This document shows positions 1-5,493 of a stretch of DNA of 35,480 nt, in pieces; position 1 is the stretch's first letter; the number at the start of each line of letters is the position of its first letter. This DNA comes from Bacteroidaceae bacterium. GTDB lineage: Bacteria > Bacteroidota > Bacteroidia > Bacteroidales > Bacteroidaceae. Below the pieces are notes generated by a model that was given only the letters and a program-made list of their open reading frames with translations, made no database searches and was not told the origin of the DNA. The DNA lies in the NCBI GenBank assembly GCA_024684455.1, contig JAIKWU010000012.1:1-35480 (forward strand), read 5' to 3'. The position numbers and the translations under genes are program-made.

Positions 1-32
1 CCTCCTTTTGTCTGTCTTTGCTTTTTCGCCAT
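1..32 (-). CDS. Possible N-terminus of an unidentified protein (runs off the window)
   Basis: On the minus strand an ATG at 32-30 opens a frame reading MAKKQRQTKG before the window ends. A purine-rich stretch (AAGGGGAAAGG) lies just upstream of the ATG. Only ten codons are visible, so neither coding status nor function can be judged. It matters because a gene beginning here would be divergent from the CRISPR array and could be part of its locus. Confidence 0.3.
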   Translation of the reverse strand, partial: MAKKQRQTKG

Positions 33-265
33 CCTTTCCCCTTATTTTGTTTGTCGCTGCAAATTTCGGACTTATTTCCGAATTATTCCGTAACAACGCT
101 GCGACTATTCTGTAACCCTTTTTCTTCTTTATTGAAAAAAACTTAGAAAAGATGCCTTAGATATGAAAAAAATACTTATCTTTGCAACGAGAATTGAGAA
201 AAATGGCTGTTTTTTGCGCAAAACTCTTTGTATTGTCGTGATAGACAGATAATTACTCATATTCA
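33..265 (+). promoter_or_regulatory. AT-rich region upstream of the CRISPR array, probable leader
   Basis: The stretch is AT-rich, has no convincing ORF and directly abuts the first repeat. TATCTTTG at 177-184 fits the Bacteroidales -7 element TAnnTTTG; the matching -33 element is weak. It points into the array. Together with the repeat ending in ATTACAAC (a Cas6-type 3' handle shape), this favours transcription of the array on the plus strand. The right flank lacks leader character. This is inference from sequence only. Confidence 0.45.
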
Positions 266-1158
266 CCTGTAAAAGATTTCCATTACAACAAGGATTACAA
301 CTTCACCATTTTTACGCCTTAACGTTTGTTCCTGTAAAAGATTTCCATTACAACAAGGATTACAACTGACTATCCCTCACGCAGCGTCCTCGTGACCCTG
401 TAAAAGATTTCCATTACAACAAGGATTACAACTAGGATGTCATGCACCAGTTTGGCATAGTTCCTGTAAAAGATTTCCATTACAACAAGGATTACAACTC
501 AACGCCCTCGGTATTCCTGAAGGTTACACCTGTAAAAGATTTCCATTACAACAAGGATTACAACAAGGAACAATCATGTTCCCGTTCGGAACGGCCTGTA
601 AAAGATTTCCATTACAACAAGGATTACAACCACGAAGGATGGCATTCATAAGCGGATGGTCCTGTAAAAGATTTCCATTACAACAAGGATTACAACCACT
701 TGTGGGAATGCTCATCAAGCAATTCACCTGTAAAAGATTTCCATTACAACAAGGATTACAACCGAGACTGGCCGAATAGTGTGCATAGTTCACCTGTAAA
801 AGATTTCCATTACAACAAGGATTACAACAGGATCTTGAACGTGACCTCAAGAACCTCGCCTGTAAAAGATTTCCATTACAACAAGGATTACAACGTGATC
901 TCCCTGAACTGACGGGCCGGTTTTCCTGTAAAAGATTTCCATTACAACAAGGATTACAACAACGCTGTCGTGTGGAAAATTAATTTCCCTCCTGTAAAAG
1001 ATTTCCATTACAACAAGGATTACAACTCGGTCAGACGGACACATACAAAGATAGTCCCTGTAAAAGATTTCCATTACAACAAGGATTACAACAGCTGCTC
1101 TAACTACTGAAAAAATCAGGCTCCTGTAAAAGATTTCCATTACAACAAGGATTACAAC
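266..1158 (+). CRISPR. CRISPR array, 14 repeats of 36 nt, 13 spacers
   Basis: Repeats start at 266, 331, 397, 463, 529, 595, 661, 727, 793, 859, 925, 991, 1057 and 1123. All read identically, beginning CCTGTAAAAG and ending GGATTACAAC. Spacer 1 is 29 nt; the other twelve are 30 nt, and all differ. Within the repeat, ATTACAAC occurs at positions 17-24 and again at 29-36. TGTAA (3-7) can pair with TTACA (30-34), and TCC (14-16) with GGA (27-29), giving one long bulged hairpin. No cas gene is in the window. A 36/30 geometry is common for type II and VI-B arrays, while the 3' end resembles Cas6-processed type I/III repeats, so the type is left open. Even the last repeat is perfect, so the array is not visibly decayed. 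Confidence 0.97.
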
Positions 1159-1165
1159 TCTCTTT

Positions 1166-1199
1166 TTTGTAGGGACGCCCCACAGGACGTCCCTACAAA
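1166..1199. repeat. GTAGGGAC-type palindromic element
   Basis: A 12-bp perfect stem (TTTGTAGGGACG with its complement) encloses a 10-nt loop, 7 bp after the last CRISPR repeat. It belongs with the elements at 1365-1396 and 11258-11317, all bounded by TGTAGGG...CCCTACA. It may also end transcription of the array, although no clean T-run follows. Confidence 0.75.
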
Positions 1200-1241
1200 G
1201 AAGAGCAAAGCGATGCAGGACATGCATCGGTTCCCGAAGTC

Positions 1242-1338
1242 TTTTACACGTCAATCTTCTGAAATCTTCACGTCAATTTCAAAAAATAATTATTCCTAAA
1301 GATTGATGACAAGATTTTTGAAGATTGACGTGTGAAAA
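1242..1338. repeat. 27-bp inverted repeat with 42-bp centre
   Basis: The left arm (1242-1268) and right arm (1311-1338) are near-perfect reverse complements sharing ACACGTCAATCTTC. They differ by two mismatches and one base of length. The AT-rich centre holds further partial copies (CACGTCAAT, GATTGATGAC). There is no ORF. It could be a small MITE-like element or a long RNA hairpin. Part of the left arm lies next to a 15-nt match to the complement of the CRISPR repeat (1236-1250). Confidence 0.7.
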
Positions 1339-1364
1339 TTATGGTAAAACATAATATGTAAGAA

Positions 1365-1396
1365 TTGTAGGGATGCCCCATGGGGTGTCCCTACAA
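1365..1396. repeat. GTAGGGAT-type palindrome, second copy
   Basis: TTGTAGGGATGCCCCA is followed directly by its near-complement. Only two positions differ, and both would be G-U pairs in RNA. It is the same family as the element at 1166-1199, about 200 bp away. The remaining stretch to the greA stop (1397-1488) shows nothing recognisable. Confidence 0.75.
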
Positions 1397-1488
1397 GGTC
1401 AACTGCAAAAATTAGTTTTTGCGATTAAATCCGTGAAGATCTTTGTCTATTGAGACTGGTTGAGGTTGTAACGCTGAGCGTCCTTTCA

Positions 1489-1950
1489 CTATTCGATGCT
1501 GTCGATGCGGAGGCGCAGGAGTCCTGCAGGTACATTGACTTCGACGACATCGCCTGCTTTCTTGCCTAACAGGGCCTGGGCAATGGGTGACTTGATGGAG
1601 ATCTTGCCGGCACTCATGTCGGCTTCGTGCGGACTGGCAAGGGTGTAGGTCGTCTGGGTATGGGTGTTCAGGTTGCTGATTACGACACGGCTGAGCAGTC
1701 TGACTTTGTCGCTGTCGAGGCGGGTGGTGTCGATGACACGGGCAAACTCCAGTACGCGCTGCTTGAATCGGATGCGTCCCAGCAGGCGTGATTGTTCACG
1801 TCGGGCGGCATGATACTCGAAGTTCTCGCTGAGGTCTCCTTTTTCGCGGGCCTCGACGAGGGCTTCTTTCACACGCGGCAACTCGACGTTTTCCAGTTGG
1901 TGAAGTTCTGCCACGAGTCGGTCGTAACACTCTTGTGACAAGTATTCCAT
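1489..1950 (-). CDS. greA: Transcription elongation factor GreA
   Basis: GreA enters the secondary channel of RNA polymerase and stimulates cleavage of backtracked transcripts so that stalled complexes resume. The 153-aa protein has the family layout: an N-terminal coiled-coil hairpin (about residues 1-77) and a C-terminal FKBP-like domain. The tip motif GDLSENFEYHAAR is present with D39 and E42, the acidic pair expected to position the catalytic metal in polymerase. Length is close to the usual size. The ATG at 1950 gives the canonical N-terminus. It stands alone on the minus strand; the next upstream sequence is the duplicated ygiQ tail. Confidence 0.95.
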   Translation of the reverse strand: MEYLSQECYDRLVAELHQLENVELPRVKEALVEAREKGDLSENFEYHAARREQSRLLGRIRFKQRVLEFARVIDTTRLDSDKVRLLSRVVISNLNTHTQTTYTLASPHEADMSAGKISIKSPIAQALLGKKAGDVVEVNVPAGLLRLRIDSIE

Positions 1951-2116
1951 GGTTTATCCCAAAACGGACATTAGAGTTTTTACTGAAAGAAATTGTGATA
2001 AATTTTTCGCAAGCAAAATTAACGATTCAGCCGACTTCGTCGGGAAATGATTCAAATTATTTCCAAATCTCTCAATTTTATTTATTTAATAAACGACAAC
2101 AAAAACAACTTGATAA

Positions 2117-2147
2117 CAAAGTTAAAGACTTTTTCTTAAACAAGCAA
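2117..2147 (-). promoter_or_regulatory. Candidate promoter for greA
   Basis: On the minus strand TTG (2147-2145), 20 nt, then TAACTTTG (2124-2117) fits the Bacteroidales -33/-7 pattern. The transcript leader would be about 160 nt. A second -7-like box (2021-2014, TAATTTTG) lies closer but has no -33 partner. Position and consensus are the only evidence. Confidence 0.35.
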
Positions 2148-2189
2148 GGATTTTCAGTATTTCTTTTGTCTGCTGCCGATGCTGGCATG

Positions 2190-2328
2190 TCACTGCTTTT
2201 TTGTCGTCGGGTATGTTTTGTCGCCGAACAACGCGCGGATGAGGTCGTTGCGGCCCATGCGGCGGAGTTCGCGGATGAGGGCTTGGCGCTCCTGGGGTTT
2301 GTACCAGAAGAAGAATTGGCGTTGGGCT
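2190..2328 (-). pseudogene. Duplicated 3' end of ygiQ with an alternative C-terminus
   Basis: Bases 2224-2328 match 3464-3568, inside the 3' end of the intact ygiQ, with one mismatch (2283 vs 3523). In the ygiQ frame this fragment encodes about the last 35 residues (from QRQFFFWYKP to RNDLIRALFG). It then continues as DKTYPTTKKQ and stops at 2192-2190, whereas the intact gene ends GER. There is no start codon or upstream part, so it is a gene remnant. The natural reading is that this was the original ygiQ tail, cut off when the toxin-antitoxin segment entered with its own replacement tail. Confidence 0.9.
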
Positions 2329-2360
2329 GAAGCATAAGGACTTCATAAAAAACTTGTTGC

Positions 2361-2396
2361 TATTTTTGCACCTTTGCAAAAATCTCCTTAAATTTG
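2361..2396 (+). promoter_or_regulatory. Promoter region of the toxin-antitoxin operon
   Basis: TTTG (2365-2368), 20 nt, TAAATTTG (2389-2396) fits the Bacteroidales consensus but would leave only about 5 nt before the ATG at 2408. TATTTTTG at 2361-2368 is an alternative -7 box giving a longer leader. TTTGCA occurs three times (2365, 2373, 2393), and the middle copy extends to the palindrome TTTGCAAA. It could be an operator for autoregulation by the antitoxin, but that is inference. Confidence 0.5.
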
Positions 2397-2407
2397 CAGG
2401 TGTTAAT

Positions 2408-2755
2408 ATGGCGCGTATTGTTTTGAAGGACAGTGTTAAAGCAGACTTGCTGCGTAAACTGAAGGCGGAAAATGCTCTTTGGTCGTACGATGTGTCTGGG
2501 ATGGAATCTATCTCCGATGAGGCTTTGATTGAGCATGTGTTGCTCTATTTAGATATAGAAGATGTAAACCATTTGTTTTACATTTATGATTTTCCACTGG
2601 TAAAGCGTGTCTGGCGTGACCGTGTGGCAACGCAGGGGGAAATGTTCCATGCCGTCAATGTTCTTTATGCGTGGTATTACTTTGGTGCTAAACGTCCAGA
2701 GGCATATGTCAAGGCTATTGAAACTCGCCATCTGAACCATTTTTTGTCTGCATGA
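2408..2755 (+). CDS. Probable antitoxin, DUF6922-like, partner of AbiEii toxin
   Basis: This 115-aa protein resembles the short DUF6922 proteins found directly upstream of AbiEii nucleotidyltransferases in Bacteroidetes. Visible hallmarks are LWSYD near the N-terminus, a helical LIEHVLLYLDIEDVNHLF segment and the YDFPLVKRVWRD motif. The frame could open at 2354, but ATG 2408 (MARIVLKDS) is preferred because the promoter elements lie between the two. The toxin starts 4 bp after its stop, so the pair is co-transcribed. The expected role is to neutralise the toxin and perhaps repress the operon; the sequence does not prove this. The gene is clearly more AT-rich than greA and ygiQ, consistent with transfer. 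Confidence 0.7.
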   Translation: MARIVLKDSVKADLLRKLKAENALWSYDVSGMESISDEALIEHVLLYLDIEDVNHLFYIYDFPLVKRVWRDRVATQGEMFHAVNVLYAWYYFGAKRPEAYVKAIETRHLNHFLSA

Positions 2756-2759
2756 GTTT

Positions 2760-3452
2760 ATGGAACAGCATTTGTCTTTAGCACCTCATACAGGAAAAAT
2801 CTTTGAAGCAATTTCGAGGCTCGAATGTATCAAACCGTTTACTTTGGTGGGAGGTACGGCTTTGTCTTTGCAGATTGCCAAAAGGCAAAGTGAGGACCTG
2901 GATTTCATGAAATGGCTTTCCAGCAAAAAAGACAAGGCGGAGGTGGACTGGCCTATCATCAAGAGTGAACTGGAAACCATCGGCGAAATCAAATCGTTTG
3001 ATGTGATGGGGTTTGATAATGTGAGTTTTAACTTTGAGGGTGTCAAACTGTCTTTCTATGCTGCTCCTCGCACGATGATTCCTTCTATGAAGCGCATCCA
3101 CTATGTCAACAATTTATATCTTGCCGACATGGAATCCATTGGAGTGATGAAGATGGAGGCGATGCTTCGACGGGCTAAGTTCAGAGACTATTATGACGTG
3201 TATTCCATTTTGCAGGAAGGTTGTAACATAGAACCGATGATGCAGTCTGCCATTGAACACTCTGGCTACAAATTGAAACTGCGTGGATTGTTGGCCATGC
3301 TGACGAATGGTGCCTTATTCCGTAAAGAACAAGATTTCGAATTGTTGCAACCTGTGTATAATGTTTCATCGGGTGACATTCAAGAATATATCAAGGAAAA
3401 ACTGTTTGAATGTCAGGACGAGAAACTTCGTAATATCTTAAAGAATTCCTAA
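2760..3452 (+). CDS. AbiEii/AbiGii family nucleotidyltransferase toxin
   Basis: The 230-aa protein has the nucleotidyltransferase signature of the AbiEii family (PF08843 type): GGTAL at 31-35, then SEDLDF at 44-49, whose two aspartates are the expected metal ligands. A later K-M-x-A-M-L-R-R-A-x-x-R-D-Y-Y-D segment is also typical. Members act as type IV-like toxins or abortive-infection effectors that transfer nucleotides to a cellular target; the target of this one is unknown. Length is somewhat short, mainly in the C-terminal part. The stop codon (3450-3452) is one base from the stop of the convergent ygiQ, and the pair is bracketed by ygiQ tail copies, pointing to insertion. Confidence 0.85.
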   Translation: MEQHLSLAPHTGKIFEAISRLECIKPFTLVGGTALSLQIAKRQSEDLDFMKWLSSKKDKAEVDWPIIKSELETIGEIKSFDVMGFDNVSFNFEGVKLSFYAAPRTMIPSMKRIHYVNNLYLADMESIGVMKMEAMLRRAKFRDYYDVYSILQEGCNIEPMMQSAIEHSGYKLKLRGLLAMLTNGALFRKEQDFELLQPVYNVSSGDIQEYIKEKLFECQDEKLRNILKNS

Positions 3453-3453
3453 A

Positions 3454-5316
3454 CTATCTTTCCCCGAACAACGCGCGGATGAGGTCGTTGCGGCCCATGC
3501 GGCGGAGTTCGCGGATGAGGGCCTGGCGCTCCTGGGGTTTGTACCAGAAGAAGAATTGGCGTTGGGCTTGCTTGTCGCGTGGGGTATGGGCGGAGAAGAT
3601 GGGTTGGAGGGTGTAGGGATGGAATCCTGTGTACCAGGCTTCGGTGGCGATGGTCATGGGGGTAGGGGTGAAGTCCTGCACTTGCTCGAGTTGGAAGTTG
3701 AGGCGGCGGGTGATGACGGCGAGTTCGGCCATGTCCTCGGCTGTGCAGCCTGGGTGTGAGGAGATGAAGTAGGGGATGAGTTGCTGGTTGAGATGTTCCT
3801 CGCGGTTGATGCGGTCGAAGATGCGCTTAAAGTCGTAGAAGAGTTGGAACGAGGGTTTGCGCATGACCATGAGCACACGGTCGGAGGTGTGTTCGGGTGC
3901 CACTTTCAGACGGCCGCTGACATGGCGCGTGATGAGTTCGCGGGTGTATTCGGCGTTGACCTTATTCGTGTGTTCATCACCTGTGTCGTGCAGCAGGAGG
4001 TCGTAGCGAACGCCGCTGCCGATGAAACTCTTCTTGATGCCAGGCAGACGGTCCACGCTACGGTAGATGTCGAGCAGAGCCGAGTGGTCGGTGTTGAGGT
4101 TGGGGCAGACTTTGGGGTGGATGCACGACGGTCGGGCGCATTTCTTGCACTGTTCCAGATTCTTTCCGTGCATCCCGTACATGTTGGCCGACGGACCGCC
4201 GAGATCGCTGATGTAGCCTTTGAAGTCGGGCATTTCGGTGATGGCGCGGACTTCGCGGAGGATGCTTTCTTTGCTGCGCGAGATGACGAACTTGCCCTGA
4301 TGGGCGGAGATGGTGCAGAAGGCGCAGCCGCCGAAGCAGCCGTGGTGCATGCAGACGGAGAACTTGATCATCTCGTAGGCAGGGATGCGTTTGCCTCGGT
4401 ACTTGGGGTGGGGCAGACGGGTGAAAATACCCACCCCCATCCCCTCCCGTGAAGGGAGGTGAGTCGTTACCGCCTCAGATTGTTGTATGTATTCTTGCCA
4501 GTCGGCAGGTGAGTAGGGTGGATTGACGACTACCCAGCCGTCGGGGCTCTCTTGCAGGATGCGACGGGCTGCGTATTTGTTGCTTTCTTCCTCAATGTGG
4601 CGGAAGTTTTCGGCCTGTTTACGCTTGTCGGCGAGACAGTCGGCGTGGCTGTTGAGGACGATGTCGTCGTCGCTGATTCCGCTTGGGATGTCGTCTTTCT
4701 TACAGAGAAAAGCGGTCTGAGGTATGGTGTCGAGCGGTTCGCCATGTTCCATCCGTCGGATCAGTTCGAGCATGGGCAGTTCGCCCATGCCGTAGATGAG
4801 CAGGTCGGCATGGCTGTCGCAGAGGATGGAGGGGCGGAGCGCGTCTTTCCAATAGTCGTAGTGGGTGAGGCGGCGCAGCGATGCCTCGATGCCTCCGATG
4901 ACCACGGGTACGTTGGGGTAGAGTTGCTTCAGAATGTGCGTATAGACGATGGTGGGCATTTCGGGGCGTTTGTCGTGCCGTCCGTCGGGCGAGTAGGCAT
5001 CCTCGCTGCGCAGACGGCGTGCGGCGGTGTATTTGTTCACCATCGAGTCCATCGCCCCTGGTGAAATGCCGAAGAACAGGCGGGGCCTGCCGAGTTTCTT
5101 GAAGTCTCGATAGTCGCCGTGCCAGTCGGGTTGCGGCACGATGGCTACACGGAGCCCCTGGCTCTCCAAGAGACGACCGATGACGGCCATGCCGAACGAG
5201 GGGTGATCGACATAGGCATCGCCGCTGAACAGGATGACGTCCAGTTCGTCCCATCCGCGCAACTCACATTCCTTCTTGGTAGTGGGCAGAAAATCGGTCA
5301 GTCGGTATTCTTTCAA
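3454..5316 (-). CDS. ygiQ: YgiQ family radical SAM protein
   Basis: A 620-aa radical SAM enzyme of the YgiQ group (UPF0313), whose substrate is not established. C327, C331 and C334 (in GCFGGCAFC) form the CxxxCxxC motif binding the 4Fe-4S cluster. The N-terminal GWDELDVILFSGDAYVDHPSFG block and the IPAYEMIKFS lead-in to the cluster are typical. The best start is a TTG at 5316-5314 (KEYRLTDFLP follows), since homologous proteins begin at this residue and no ATG is suitably placed. Residues about 284-296 (LPSREGMGVGI) come from an in-frame palindromic element. The last 35 residues are duplicated at 2224-2328. Antisense frames here are shadows of its high GC third positions. Confidence 0.93.
   Translation of the reverse strand: MKEYRLTDFLPTTKKECELRGWDELDVILFSGDAYVDHPSFGMAVIGRLLESQGLRVAIVPQPDWHGDYRDFKKLGRPRLFFGISPGAMDSMVNKYTAARRLRSEDAYSPDGRHDKRPEMPTIVYTHILKQLYPNVPVVIGGIEASLRRLTHYDYWKDALRPSILCDSHADLLIYGMGELPMLELIRRMEHGEPLDTIPQTAFLCKKDDIPSGISDDDIVLNSHADCLADKRKQAENFRHIEEESNKYAARRILQESPDGWVVVNPPYSPADWQEYIQQSEAVTTHLPSREGMGVGIFTRLPHPKYRGKRIPAYEMIKFSVCMHHGCFGGCAFCTISAHQGKFVISRSKESILREVRAITEMPDFKGYISDLGGPSANMYGMHGKNLEQCKKCARPSCIHPKVCPNLNTDHSALLDIYRSVDRLPGIKKSFIGSGVRYDLLLHDTGDEHTNKVNAEYTRELITRHVSGRLKVAPEHTSDRVLMVMRKPSFQLFYDFKRIFDRINREEHLNQQLIPYFISSHPGCTAEDMAELAVITRRLNFQLEQVQDFTPTPMTIATEAWYTGFHPYTLQPIFSAHTPRDKQAQRQFFFWYKPQERQALIRELRRMGRNDLIRALFGER
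3464..3568. repeat. Right copy of the 105-bp ygiQ-tail direct repeat
   Basis: Direct repeat partner of 2224-2328 (104 of 105 bases identical), offset 1240 bp. It lies within the coding end of the intact ygiQ. The two copies bracket about 1.1 kb holding only the toxin-antitoxin pair and its promoter. No integrase or transposase lies between them. Confidence 0.93.
4429..4466 (-). repeat. In-frame palindromic element inside ygiQ
   Basis: CCTCCC (4443-4448), loop GTGAA, GGGAGG (4454-4459) forms a 6-bp stem, next to a CCCACCCCCATCCCC run. In the coding sense it reads CTCCCTTCACGGGAGGGGAT and translates as LPSREGMGVG. The composition and hairpin match intergenic repeats such as 15573-15695, and the corresponding place in other YgiQ proteins is a short variable segment. 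It keeps the frame open. Confidence 0.75.
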
Positions 5317-5361
5317 ATTTGATAACTACTTGATAATCAGTGTTACTTTTGTACCAAAAAG

Positions 5362-5467
5362 GTTTCGGCGCTTTGGTACGGTTGTACCACCGCAGTGAAA
5401 CAAAAGTTTCAGCCCAGTGGTACAAGAGTTTCACCGCAGTGGTACAAGAGTTTCATCGCAGTGAAAC
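5362..5467. repeat. 22-bp-phased palindrome tract, CCGCAG core, five units
   Basis: Five 18-bp units start at 5362, 5384, 5406, 5428 and 5450, each followed by a 4-bp spacer (GGTT, AAAA, AAGA, AAGA, AAAT). Each unit is arm-core-arm: left arms GTTTCG, GTACCA, GTTTCA, GTTTCA, GTTTCA; cores GCGCTT, CCGCAG, GCCCAG, CCGCAG, TCGCAG; right arms TGGTAC, TGAAAC, TGGTAC, TGGTAC, TGAAAC. The two arm types are complementary to their own partners but are mixed within units. The tract lies between the start of ygiQ and the stop of the next minus-strand gene. No ORF is convincing. Confidence 0.92.
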
Positions 5468-5493
5468 AAATGCTCAACTGCGATGCCTGTTTT

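Noticed and set aside
442..1254. Several 60-135 codon frames across the CRISPR array on both strands
   Set aside because: Repeat plus spacer is 66 nt, a multiple of three, so frames stay open through the identical repeats. The predicted proteins are just the translated repeat.
1935..2379. Frames of 85-131 codons between greA and the toxin-antitoxin pair
   Set aside because: They run through the duplicated ygiQ tail in other frames, and the plus frame starts inside greA; no protein-like composition or family match.
5344..5351. TACTTTTG as a plus-strand promoter box
   Set aside because: No -33 partner at the right distance and no plus-strand gene downstream.
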